A stretch of 64,000 nt of DNA from positions 144,410 through 208,409 of the forward strand of contig JAEZFW010000069.1 of assembly GCA_023417315.1 (NCBI GenBank). Direction: 5' to 3'. Every line of letters starts with the position of its first letter. Position 1 is the first letter of the stretch. Both the position numbers and the translations under genes were made by a program. The notes beneath the pieces are model-generated. The model did not search any database and was not told the DNA's origin. It worked only from the letters and a program-made list of their open reading frames with translations. The stretch comes from Pseudomonadota bacterium. Its GTDB lineage: Bacteria; Pseudomonadota; Gammaproteobacteria; Steroidobacterales; Steroidobacteraceae. Of this stretch, positions 8,658 to 17,538 are shown one piece after another.

Positions 8658-10379
8658 ATGAGCGAGAAGAAACCTGTACGTCGCAGCCACGCCTGGTTCC
8701 TGCGCAATGATCGCGATGGCTTCATGCATCGCAGTTGGCTCAAGAATCAGGGCTATCCGCATGACCTGCTGGATGGGCGACCGATCATCGGCATCTGTAA
8801 CACCTGGTCCGAGCTGACGCCTTGCAACGGTCACTTTCGCGAGCTGGCCGAATTCGTGAAGCGAGGCGTGTACGAAGCCGGCGGATTCCCACTGGAGTTT
8901 CCAGTCATGTCGCTGGGCGAAACTCAGCTGCGCCCGACCGCGATGCTGTTTCGCAATCTCGCGAGCATGGACGTCGAGGAATCCATTCGCGGCAACCCCA
9001 TGGATGGGGTCGTGTTGATGATGGGCTGCGACAAGACCACGCCTTCGTTACTCATGGGCGCAGCGAGCTGCGACTTACCGACGATCGGCCTATCCGGTGG
9101 CGCGATGCTGAATGGACGGTTCCGGGGCGGCACGATCGGATCTGGCACCGGCGTGTGGGAGATGTCGGAAAAGGTGCGCGCAGGTGAGATGAGCATGGAA
9201 GAGTTCACCGCGGCGGAATCGTGCATGCATCGCTCGCAGGGTCACTGCATGACGATGGGCACGGCGTCCACGATGGCGTGCATGGTGGAATCGCTCGGCA
9301 TGTCTCTGCCGGAGAACGCGGCGATCCCCGCGCCAGACACACGTCGCAAGCGGCTCGCTCAGCTCACGGGTCGGCGCATCGTACAAATGGTTCATGAGGA
9401 TCTGAAGATGTCGAAGATCCTCACGCGCGCCGCGTTCGAGAACGCGATTCGCACCAACGCCGCGATCGGCGGGTCGACGAACGCGGTCATCCATCTGCTT
9501 GCGATCGCCGGACGCATCGGCGTGAAGCTCTCGCTCGAAGATTTCGACCGTCTCGCCTCCCATGTCTCGTGTCTGGTCAACCTGCAGCCATCCGGTGAGT
9601 ACCTGATGGAAGATTTCTACTACGCAGGAGGCTTGCCAGCCGTGATGCGCGAGATCGCATCGCTCCTGAACCTCGATGCGCTGACCGCAAACGGCAAGAC
9701 GATCGGGGAGAACATCGCGTCGGCCCCGTGCTACAACCGTGAAGTGATCCGCTCGAGCGACAATCCTTTCAAGCCCGAGGCAGGCATCGCGGTGTTGAGA
9801 GGCAATCTCGCTCCGGATGGTGCGGTCATCAAGCCCTCCGCTGCTTCGCCTCATCTGATGAAGCATCGCGGTCGCGCGGTTGTGTTCGACAGTATCGAAG
9901 ACTTCCACGCGCGCATCGACCGCGAAGATCTGGATGTAGATGAAAACTGCGTGCTCGTACTGAAGAACTGCGGCCCGAAGGGTTATCCCGGCATGCCCGA
10001 GGTCGGCAACATGCCGTTGCCTCCGAAGGTGCTGAAGAAGGGCGTGACGGACATGGTGCGCATCTCCGATGCGCGCATGAGCGGCACTGCCTACGGCACG
10101 GTCGTCCTGCATGTTTCGCCTGAGGCCGCCGCCGGCGGTCCGCTCGCGTTGGTGAAAGACGGCGACATGATCGAGCTCGACGTCGCTGCGCGGAAGATTC
10201 ACCTCGATGTCAGCGAGGATGAGCTCAATCAACGCAAGCTCGACTGGAAGCCGCTCCCCAAACCGACACGCGGCTGGTACCGCCTCTATGTCGAGCACGT
10301 GCAGCAAGCCCACCAGGGCGCCGACCTCGACATCCTCGTGGGCGGCAGCGGCGCAGACGTGCCCCGCGACTCTCACTGA
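8658..10379 (+). CDS. IlvD/Edd-family sugar-acid dehydratase (L-arabinonate/D-xylonate type)
   Basis: Dehydrates an aldonate to its 2-keto-3-deoxy acid using a [2Fe-2S] cluster. At 573 aa it tracks Rhizobium L-arabinonate dehydratase along its whole length. Cluster cysteines are C56 (TPCNGH), C124 (GCDKTTPS) and C197 (SQGHCMTMG), K126 corresponds to the carbamylated lysine, and the catalytic serine lies in RISDARMSGTAYG near 477. RTNAAIGGSTNAVIHLL and KPSAASPHL are family signatures. The C197-type third cysteine distinguishes the pentonate/[2Fe-2S] branch from the [4Fe-4S] enzymes. It is divergent from the SDR and followed by a lactonase gene. The aldonate is not determined by sequence. Confidence 0.9.
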   Translation: MSEKKPVRRSHAWFLRNDRDGFMHRSWLKNQGYPHDLLDGRPIIGICNTWSELTPCNGHFRELAEFVKRGVYEAGGFPLEFPVMSLGETQLRPTAMLFRNLASMDVEESIRGNPMDGVVLMMGCDKTTPSLLMGAASCDLPTIGLSGGAMLNGRFRGGTIGSGTGVWEMSEKVRAGEMSMEEFTAAESCMHRSQGHCMTMGTASTMACMVESLGMSLPENAAIPAPDTRRKRLAQLTGRRIVQMVHEDLKMSKILTRAAFENAIRTNAAIGGSTNAVIHLLAIAGRIGVKLSLEDFDRLASHVSCLVNLQPSGEYLMEDFYYAGGLPAVMREIASLLNLDALTANGKTIGENIASAPCYNREVIRSSDNPFKPEAGIAVLRGNLAPDGAVIKPSAASPHLMKHRGRAVVFDSIEDFHARIDREDLDVDENCVLVLKNCGPKGYPGMPEVGNMPLPPKVLKKGVTDMVRISDARMSGTAYGTVVLHVSPEAAAGGPLALVKDGDMIELDVAARKIHLDVSEDELNQRKLDWKPLPKPTRGWYRLYVEHVQQAHQGADLDILVGGSGADVPRDSH

Positions 10380-10386
10380 GGTCTAG

Positions 10387-10592
10387 ACGAAGAAATCTCT
10401 CGCAGAGCACGCAAAGACGCAAAGGAGGAGCGAGATGATCGTTCTTCTTTACCCGCGTCTTCGCGCCTCCGCGGGATCATTCGTTGCCGAAGCCGCAGAG
10501 TACTCTCCCGTAGAGGCGCATGACGGGGAGATCGGATAGGGATTTCATTGTCCTCCTTGGCGGGCCTTGCGTGCTCTGCGAGAGTTTCTTCG
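10387..10592. repeat. Periodic-arm intergenic element, 8/9-nt class (copy 1)
   Basis: The left arm (CTCTCGCAGAGCACGCAAAG continuing ACGCAAAG) and the right arm (reverse complement CTCTCGCAGAGCACGCAAGG) are inverted copies with about 8-nt internal periodicity and GAAGAAA ends. The core has GGAGGAGCGAGATGATCG. It starts 7 nt after the dehydratase stop and ends before the lactonase gene. Confidence 0.75.
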
Positions 10593-10624
10593 GTGATATG
10601 GGCGTTAGGCGCTAAACTGCTGCC

Positions 10625-11509
10625 ATGACACAGCTCTCTCCGCTTCACTGCGTCTGGCCCGCGAATGCTTTGCTCGGCGAAGGTCCGGTGTGGTCAGAGC
10701 GGCGGCAGGCGCTGTTTTGGGTAGACATTCTCGGCCGCAAGCTGCATTGCTACACACCGCGCGGTTCGGGCGCGCGCACGTGGTCATTCGATGAAGAGAT
10801 CTCCGCGGTTGCCGAACGCAAAGATCACAGCTCACTCATTGTATCGCTGCGACATCACTTCGCGTTCTTCGATCCCGATACGGGACAGCTCGAGAAGATC
10901 GTCGATGTCGAATCGGACCGTGCCGGGAACCGCTTCAACGATGGCAAGTGCGATCGCGAAGGACGCTTCTGGGCGGGGTCCATGGATTTCACCGGCCAAA
11001 ACGCGACCGGAGCGCTCTACTCGCTGGACAAGGAGCGCGAGCGCAAGAGACACGTCGACGGTTTTGCAATTACCAACGGCCCAACGTGGTCGCTCGATGG
11101 ACGCACGCTGTATTTCGCGAACACGGCTACGCGCAAGATCTTCGCGTTCGACTTCGATCCCGCAAAGGGCGTTGTGTCCAATCAACGTCTCTGGCTCAAG
11201 TTCGAAGAGAGTGACGGATCGCCCGACGGGATGACGACCGACGCCAGCGGCAATCTGTGGATCGCACACTGGGGCGCCGGCCGGGTCACTTGTCATGCGC
11301 CGACCAGCGAGGTGCTCGCGCAGATTGACGTCCCTGCAAGCAATACCACGAGCTGTGCCTTCGGCGGGCCGAACCTCACGACGCTGTACATTACCAGCGC
11401 CTCCATCGAGCTCGATGACGCTCAACGTGCCGCGCAGCCCCAGGCCGGCGGGTTGTTTGAAATCGAGCTCGATGTGCACGGATTGCCAGCAGCGCAATTT
11501 GCCGGATGA
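10625..11509 (+). CDS. SMP-30/gluconolactonase-family sugar lactonase (XylC-like)
   Basis: Hydrolyses an aldonolactone to the aldonate and so links the SDR and dehydratase steps. The 294-aa product is a six-bladed propeller of the SMP-30/LRE class: LGEGPVWSE near residue 17 (metal-binding Glu), NRFNDGKCD near 102, ITNGPTWS near 144 (metal Asn) and GSPDGMTTD near 198 (metal Asp). AGGLFEIELDVHG at the end matches the closing blade. It resembles Caulobacter xylonolactonase in length and spacing. ATG at 10625 gives the usual N-terminus. It is probably read with the dehydratase upstream, although a repeat element now separates them. Confidence 0.88.
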   Translation: MTQLSPLHCVWPANALLGEGPVWSERRQALFWVDILGRKLHCYTPRGSGARTWSFDEEISAVAERKDHSSLIVSLRHHFAFFDPDTGQLEKIVDVESDRAGNRFNDGKCDREGRFWAGSMDFTGQNATGALYSLDKERERKRHVDGFAITNGPTWSLDGRTLYFANTATRKIFAFDFDPAKGVVSNQRLWLKFEESDGSPDGMTTDASGNLWIAHWGAGRVTCHAPTSEVLAQIDVPASNTTSCAFGGPNLTTLYITSASIELDDAQRAAQPQAGGLFEIELDVHGLPAAQFAG

Positions 11510-11639
11510 CTCCCTCTCTGATGGTTGACAGTTGAGCGTCGACCCTTCAGAAACGCACCTTCGAGCGATCACCGACCACGAGTCGGCTTCGCGACATCCG
11601 GGCCCTTTACCAATATCACTCACTACCGATCTCAAGTTC

Positions 11640-13532
11640 ATGCGCACACTCGCACGCGCCTTGCTGGCGCCCACAATCTTCTCCATCAGCACCTCGATCC
11701 TCGCCCAGCCCGAGATCGAACCGGTTCTCGTCACCGCGTCGCGACTGCCAGAGCCGACCGCGATCAGCTTGACCGTCTTTGACGAAGAACGCATCGATCG
11801 TCAGCACAGCCGCGACGTCGTCGATCTGTTGCGTGCGGCACCGGGTGTTTCGGCAACTCAGCCGGGCGGCCCGGGCGGATTCAGCGAGGTCTTTCTGCGT
11901 GGCGCCGAATCGAACTTCACCGTCGTGCTGATCGATGGCGTGCGGGTGAACGACCCATCGAACCCACGTGGCGGCGGCTACGACTTCTCGACATTGAGCT
12001 CGGGAGACATCGAGCGTATCGAAATCGCGCACAGTGCACTCTCTGCGGTGCACGGCTCCGACGCGATGGCAGGCGTCATCAACATCGTCACCACACGACC
12101 GAGTGCCGAGCCCGCATTGTCGGTGAGCGTGGAAGGCGGCGGTCACGACTTCCAAAGGGCCTCGGCTTCGTTGTCTGGCCCGCTCGCTGGCGATGCGGCT
12201 CGCGGCAGCCTCAAAGGCTCGTACGTGGATTTTGGGGAAGCAGTCACCGGCACGAGCCAACGTATCGCCAGCGCGCAGGCCGATCTCGAGCTTGGCTCGG
12301 TGGACTCAGCGCTGGGTGAGATCCGAACTGGCGTTCGCTACGTCGAGCGCGATCGCACGTCATTCCCCGACGCAAGCGGCGGTCCCCGCTATGCCGTACT
12401 GCGCGAAAGCGAGCGCGGCGAGGCCGACGAGACCTCTGCTTGGCTGCACTCCACTCGCGCGTTCAACGACGAATGGTCGATGGATACCTCCGTGTCGTTC
12501 TTCTCGCGTCGCGAGGAGACCCTCACGCCTGCAATCGCGCCGGGCGTGTTCGAAGGCGTACCCGCCTCGACCAACGACAGCCGCTTCAAGCGCGGTCAGC
12601 TCACGGTGACGCAGCGCTATTCGCCCGCCGAGAGCATCGAGCTCGGCGCCGGAGTGGACTTGCAATTGGAAGAGGGCGAGCGCGACGGCGAAATCGATCT
12701 CGGATTCATGACGCTGCCGAGCGATTTCGATTTGGATCGCGAAGCGCGCGCCGCATTCGCCGAGGCTCGCTACAAGGGTGTCGCTGGATTCGAGCTCCAT
12801 GGCGCCGCGCGCGTCGACGATACCGATAGCGACGATGCGCGAACCTCTGGCAGGGTCGCCGCGAGCTATGCACATGCGCCTTCGTCCACTCGCTTCCATG
12901 CCACTTGGTCGAACGGCCACAAGCAACCAAGCTTCTATGCGCTCGGCGATACGCTCGTCGGCAACGAGGGTTTGCGCGTCGAGACCAGCGAAACGGTCGA
13001 GATCGGCGCAGAGAAGGGCTTCTCGGAAGGACGCTTCATCGGCGGGCTCACCGCGTTCAGATCGCGCTATGAAGATCTCATCGACTTCGATTTCGCGACT
13101 TTTCGATTGATGAATCGCTCGGAAGCGAGGATCGATGGAATCGAAGTGTCTTTCACTGCGCATGTCACCCGAGCGATCACCGCGCGCGCTCACGCGACAC
13201 TGAGTGATATCGAGCTCGGTGACGAGGACGCTGTGTTGCTGTATCGACCGGAACAGTACGGTGGCCTCGAGCTCGGCTGGCAACTCGGCGACATTTGGTC
13301 CCTGCACGCGCATGCGCAAGTCATCGGCAAGCGCGAAGGCAGCTCGGTGCCGACCGGTCCTGTGACGCTGGGCAGCTATGAGCGTCTCGATCTAGCCGTC
13401 TCACGGACGATCAGCGAAGCCGTGCGTATGTTCGCCGCCGTGGATAACGTACTCGATGAAGATTACGAAGAGGCGGTCGGCTTTCCGGACGCAGGTATAC
13501 AGTTGCGCCTCGGAGCGAGCATGCGATTCTAG
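11640..13532 (+). CDS. TonB-dependent receptor, BtuB-like
   Basis: A 630-aa outer-membrane receptor close in length and layout to BtuB (614 aa). The signal peptide is MRTLARALLAPTIFSISTS ending at ILAQ. EPVLVTASRLPEP follows, then the plug (LRAAPGVSATQPGGPGG, FLRGAESNFTVVLIDGVRVN, IERIEIAHSALSAVHGSDAM, GVINIVTTR), and the barrel ends in ASMRF. I set the start at the ATG of the signal peptide; an upstream TTG reading (11532) lacks signal character. No cobalamin riboswitch is visible in the short 5' region, so vitamin B12 is not assured as the substrate. Another small ligand, perhaps sugar-derived, is possible given the neighbours. Confidence 0.85.
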   Translation: MRTLARALLAPTIFSISTSILAQPEIEPVLVTASRLPEPTAISLTVFDEERIDRQHSRDVVDLLRAAPGVSATQPGGPGGFSEVFLRGAESNFTVVLIDGVRVNDPSNPRGGGYDFSTLSSGDIERIEIAHSALSAVHGSDAMAGVINIVTTRPSAEPALSVSVEGGGHDFQRASASLSGPLAGDAARGSLKGSYVDFGEAVTGTSQRIASAQADLELGSVDSALGEIRTGVRYVERDRTSFPDASGGPRYAVLRESERGEADETSAWLHSTRAFNDEWSMDTSVSFFSRREETLTPAIAPGVFEGVPASTNDSRFKRGQLTVTQRYSPAESIELGAGVDLQLEEGERDGEIDLGFMTLPSDFDLDREARAAFAEARYKGVAGFELHGAARVDDTDSDDARTSGRVAASYAHAPSSTRFHATWSNGHKQPSFYALGDTLVGNEGLRVETSETVEIGAEKGFSEGRFIGGLTAFRSRYEDLIDFDFATFRLMNRSEARIDGIEVSFTAHVTRAITARAHATLSDIELGDEDAVLLYRPEQYGGLELGWQLGDIWSLHAHAQVIGKREGSSVPTGPVTLGSYERLDLAVSRTISEAVRMFAAVDNVLDEDYEEAVGFPDAGIQLRLGASMRF

Positions 13533-13577
13533 GCGCCTTCTCGTTTTCCCGATTCGCAAGCTCGTGAGGGGAATGAC

Positions 13578-16500
13578 ATGAGACGTCGCGCGCGGAGGGG
13601 ATTCATCGTCAGCGCCGGTTTCACGATACTGCTGGGCGCGTGCTCATCGATGCAATCGGGCGATGCACTGCCACCGGCGGCAGAACGAGGTCATTCGCCC
13701 TGGGTGTTTCGATCCGTGCTCGATCGTCGCCCACGCATGATTACCTTCGCGCTCTCCAAGACCCTTTGGGCGGCGTACGACACGCAGACCGCCTCGCTCT
13801 ACAAGGTCTGGCGCGACGGTGTCGAGTTCGACGGTGCCGTCTACACCACCCGTCACGGGCCGCAACCTGCGAGCGAAGGCGGCGGCTACATCGTGAATGA
13901 CGTTGAAACGCCGTGGACCGTGCGTCACGGCGGACGTGAGCACACGCCTACGGTTCAATACCTCGGCCATCGCTATGAAGGTGAACGAGCGGCCATTCGC
14001 TATGCCCTGCGCTTCGGTCAGCATCAGGAAGTCGAGATCGAAGAGTGGCCAGAAGCTGCACCGGCCGACGATGGCCGGCCGGGGTTCTTGCGCCGTTTCG
14101 ATATCGTCAAGAACGAGTCGAATGCCCAGGTCGTTCTCACGACGAGCGTGCAGTCCCTCCATTCTGCGAATGACGTTGCGGCCAACGGCACCTGGACCGT
14201 GAGTGAAAGCGTTCAGCGCGACGGCACGATCGAGGTGCGCGGTCAGCTCACACTCAGGCCTAAGCAAACCTCGTTCATCACCACCTTCGCCGGCGAGCCT
14301 GCAGTGCTGCCCGCTGTTGCAGAATCCGTCGTCGATCCTGCTATCGATATCATGGAGAGAAGCGACTGCAACGTGTGCCACAACGCGGACTATCACACGA
14401 TCGGTCCTTCATACCGACAGATCGCGCAGCGCTACAAGAGCACGCAGAGAAATATCGAGCTGCTTGCGCAGAAGATCATTGCCGGCGGCGCTGGCGCTTG
14501 GGGCGATGTGATGATGTCGCCGCACCCGGAAATGCCGCCGGAAGACGCACAGAAGCTCGCAGCGCATGTGTTGAGCTTCGACAAAGAGGACGCCGACGGC
14601 ATTGAGCTCGGTGCGGTCAGCGCCAAGCCGCAGACTGAGCGCAAGCTGCCGAAAGGTCTCGAGCCCGGTGTCACGCTCAACTACTACGAGATCGAAGACG
14701 CGGTTCAAGGTGTCCCCGTCATCGACGAAGGTCAGCCACCGAGCAAGCTCAGTGTCGTGCCCGCAATGTCGCTTACGATGAATCCGAGTCAGCCAGGGGA
14801 GTACGGCTTCGAGGAGTTTCAACGCAAGCGCAAATTCGTCATCCACGCGCATGGACTGCTCGAGGTACGCAATGCGGGCGAATACACCTTGCGCATCGAC
14901 GACGGCACGGGCGATTCGCGGATGTTCTTGGGGGAACGCAAGATCATCGAGACGCAGGCGAATGTGATGCCGCAGGCAAGCGTGCAACTGAAAACGGGCC
15001 TGCATCCGTTCACCATCGAATACTCGAACTCCGCTTTCAACGATTGGCATACGCTGCAGTTCTTGTGGACGCCGCCCGGCGAGCGCGAATCGATCGTGCC
15101 GGCCTCCTCGCTCGCGACAAAAACACCGAGCCGCGCAGACATCACGCCGGGTTACAAGACGTACAAGCTCATGCCTCCCGTCGGCGTGCCAGGCGACGGA
15201 TTGCCGCTACGGGCGGTGCATCCGAGCTTCGAGCTCGTCGACATTCGTCCAGAAACATTCCAGCCGAAGGTCGCAGGCATGGACTTTCTCGCGGACGGTC
15301 GAATGGTGATGAGTACTTGGAGCCCGGACGGCGCCGTGTACGTGCTGGAAGGCATCGACGGCCATGATCCGAGCGATGTGAAGATCAAGCAGATTGCATC
15401 GGGACTCGCCGAGCCGCTGGGCTTGAAGGTGGTCGATGATGAGATCTACGTCATGCAGAAGCAGGAGCTCACGCGCCTCGTCGATCGTGACGGCGATGAT
15501 CTCATCGATGACTATCAGCTCGTCAGCAACGACTGGACGGTGACGGATAATTTCCACGAATTCGGCTTCGGCCTCGCGTATGAAGACGGCGCGTTTCTCG
15601 CAACGCTCGCTTCAGCGGTATTGCCTGGCGGTGCGCCCGCGCGGCCTCAAGCACCTGATCGTGGATCGCTGATCCGCATCGATCCGAAGACGGGACAGGC
15701 CGAGATGTATGCGCGCGGCTTGCGCACGCCGAACGGCATCGGCTACGGCGTGGATGGCGAGCTGTTCATAGCAGATAACCAAGGTAATTGGCTGCCATCG
15801 AGCAAGATCGTGCACGTGAAGCAGGGCGCGTTCTATGGCTTCCGTGAAGTGAACCCGGAGCGCGATCGCACCTTGGCAGAGATACCACCCGTGGTGTGGC
15901 TACCGCAGGACGAGATAGGTAACTCGCCAACGAATCCCGCACCGCTCACCGTCGGCCCGTATCAAGGCCAGATGATGCACGGCGATGTGACGCACGGTGG
16001 GCTCAAGCGCGTGTTCGTCGAGAAGATCAACGATGCTTACCAAGGGTGCGTATTTCGTTACGTGCAAGGTCTAGAAGCAGGCGTGAATCGCATTGCATGG
16101 GGCTCGGATGGCGCGCTGTATGTAGGCGGCGTCGGTAATCCCGGCAATTGGAGTCACGCGGGCAAGCTCCATCACGGTTTTCAGAAGCTCGTTCCCACCG
16201 AAGCGGTCGCGTTCGAGATGCTCGCGATTCGCATCAAGTCGAATGGAGTGGAAGTGGAGTTCACGAAGCCGCTTCGTGCGGGCGAAGGTTCGCGCCCCGA
16301 GGACTACCATGTGCGCCAATGGCGCTACGTGCCGACCGAAGAGTATGGCGGCGACAAGATTGATGACGAGACGCTCCGCGTGCGCTCGGTCAACGTATCG
16401 AACGATCGCCGCCGCGCATTCCTCGAATTGGATGGCATGCGGCCCGCCCATCTCGTCTACCTGCGCATCGCCAATCCCTTCATCAGCGAAGACAACGAAG

Positions 16501-17210
16501 AGATGTGGACGACGGAAAGCTGGTGCACCGTCAATGCGATCCCGCAAGACCGCAGCGGCGAGCCGGGTAAGACGCTCGAACCGAACACGCTGACTGCAGA
16601 TGAGAAAGCGGCTGGGTGGCGCTTGCTATTCGACGGCAAGAGCACTCGTGGCTGGCGCAATTATCAGGCGCCCACGCTCGACAAACGTTGGCGTGCGATC
16701 GATGGCGAGCTCACGCTGACGGCCGGGGGCGGTGGCGACATCGTGACGCAAGACGAGTTCGAAAACTTCGAGCTCGAGTTCGAATGGAAGATCTCACCGA
16801 ACGGCAACAGCGGTGTGTTCTACAACGCGCAGGAAGGCGGCTTCGATGCCGTGTGGCACACGGCGCCCGAGATGCAAATCCTCGATGACGATGGTCACCC
16901 CGATGGTCGTATCCCGAGCCATCGCGCGGGAGCCAACTACGATCTTCAAGTTCCGACGTACACCGTGACGAAACCAGTCGGCGAATACAACCGGGCGCGC
17001 ATCGTCGTGAACGACGGTCACGTTGAACATTGGCTCAACGGTCGCAAGCTCGCCGAATACCAGCTATGGAGCGAGGACTGGAAGGCGATGGTGAAGGCAA
17101 GTAAGTTCGCTGACATGCCTTCTTACGGGCGCGCTCGAAGGGGACGTATCGCGATCCAAGATCACGGCGATCGCGTGTGGTTCCGGAACATCAAGATCCG
17201 CGAGCTGTAA
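13578..17210 (+). CDS. Multidomain lipoprotein: cytochrome c, PA14-like, beta-propeller, 3-keto-disaccharide hydrolase domain
   Basis: A 1210-aa exported lipoprotein. MRRRARRGFIVSAGFTILLG precedes the lipobox LGAC. Residues about 255-335 form a cytochrome c551-like domain with CNVCH (264-268), GPSYRQIA and a downstream Met ligand region (GDVMMSPHPEMPPEDA, near 311). A PA14-like sensor/carbohydrate region spans about 365-510. A dehydrogenase-type beta-propeller spans about 560-870 (RTPNGIGYGVDGELFIADN, SWAHAGK-like end). From about 1013 there is a DUF1080/3-keto-disaccharide hydrolase domain (LLFDGKSTRGWRNY, EFEWKISPNGNSGVFY, HTAPEMQILDDDGHPDG). The set suggests periplasmic or surface processing of oxidised glycosides with electron transfer through heme. 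Ribosome-binding site GAGGGG is 8 nt upstream. Domain names are by motif recognition; activity is inferred. Confidence 0.85.
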   Translation: MRRRARRGFIVSAGFTILLGACSSMQSGDALPPAAERGHSPWVFRSVLDRRPRMITFALSKTLWAAYDTQTASLYKVWRDGVEFDGAVYTTRHGPQPASEGGGYIVNDVETPWTVRHGGREHTPTVQYLGHRYEGERAAIRYALRFGQHQEVEIEEWPEAAPADDGRPGFLRRFDIVKNESNAQVVLTTSVQSLHSANDVAANGTWTVSESVQRDGTIEVRGQLTLRPKQTSFITTFAGEPAVLPAVAESVVDPAIDIMERSDCNVCHNADYHTIGPSYRQIAQRYKSTQRNIELLAQKIIAGGAGAWGDVMMSPHPEMPPEDAQKLAAHVLSFDKEDADGIELGAVSAKPQTERKLPKGLEPGVTLNYYEIEDAVQGVPVIDEGQPPSKLSVVPAMSLTMNPSQPGEYGFEEFQRKRKFVIHAHGLLEVRNAGEYTLRIDDGTGDSRMFLGERKIIETQANVMPQASVQLKTGLHPFTIEYSNSAFNDWHTLQFLWTPPGERESIVPASSLATKTPSRADITPGYKTYKLMPPVGVPGDGLPLRAVHPSFELVDIRPETFQPKVAGMDFLADGRMVMSTWSPDGAVYVLEGIDGHDPSDVKIKQIASGLAEPLGLKVVDDEIYVMQKQELTRLVDRDGDDLIDDYQLVSNDWTVTDNFHEFGFGLAYEDGAFLATLASAVLPGGAPARPQAPDRGSLIRIDPKTGQAEMYARGLRTPNGIGYGVDGELFIADNQGNWLPSSKIVHVKQGAFYGFREVNPERDRTLAEIPPVVWLPQDEIGNSPTNPAPLTVGPYQGQMMHGDVTHGGLKRVFVEKINDAYQGCVFRYVQGLEAGVNRIAWGSDGALYVGGVGNPGNWSHAGKLHHGFQKLVPTEAVAFEMLAIRIKSNGVEVEFTKPLRAGEGSRPEDYHVRQWRYVPTEEYGGDKIDDETLRVRSVNVSNDRRRAFLELDGMRPAHLVYLRIANPFISEDNEEMWTTESWCTVNAIPQDRSGEPGKTLEPNTLTADEKAAGWRLLFDGKSTRGWRNYQAPTLDKRWRAIDGELTLTAGGGGDIVTQDEFENFELEFEWKISPNGNSGVFYNAQEGGFDAVWHTAPEMQILDDDGHPDGRIPSHRAGANYDLQVPTYTVTKPVGEYNRARIVVNDGHVEHWLNGRKLAEYQLWSEDWKAMVKASKFADMPSYGRARRGRIAIQDHGDRVWFRNIKIREL

Positions 17211-17538
17211 CGCGCGTGTAGCCGAACGAACGCCGAGCAAGTGACCGCGGGCACGCAAGGCCCCTGCCCTCGTTCGCCACAATTCGTCATCGCGCGTCAC
17301 GGCCTTTGCTCAGCATCGCCCGCATTGCGGCGCTCAATTCTCTCCGAGTCAATCGCGGAGATCGCGCCCATGCCCGACAACATACGCTCTCGACATCCTG
17401 GAGCGCTCGTGCGCAAGCGACGGATGTGGCCGCCGCTGAACGCACCGGAACATGTCGAGCCACCCCGCTTCGCACGCTCCGCGCCCTGGGAGCCGCGAAC
17501 GTGGCACAGCACGCACCCTTCACGTTGTTCGGACGACT
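17211..17538. other. 328-nt intergenic region between convergent genes
   Basis: I see no credible gene, repeat element or terminator in this stretch. Short open frames crossing it have no recognisable protein character. Confidence 0.5.

Noticed and set aside
11510..11639. Cobalamin riboswitch upstream of the BtuB-like receptor
   Set aside because: The region is too short and lacks a recognisable B12-box.
17211..17538. Small open frames between the large lipoprotein and the flippase gene
   Set aside because: They are Arg/Ala-rich with no start-site or family support and overlap each other on both strands.
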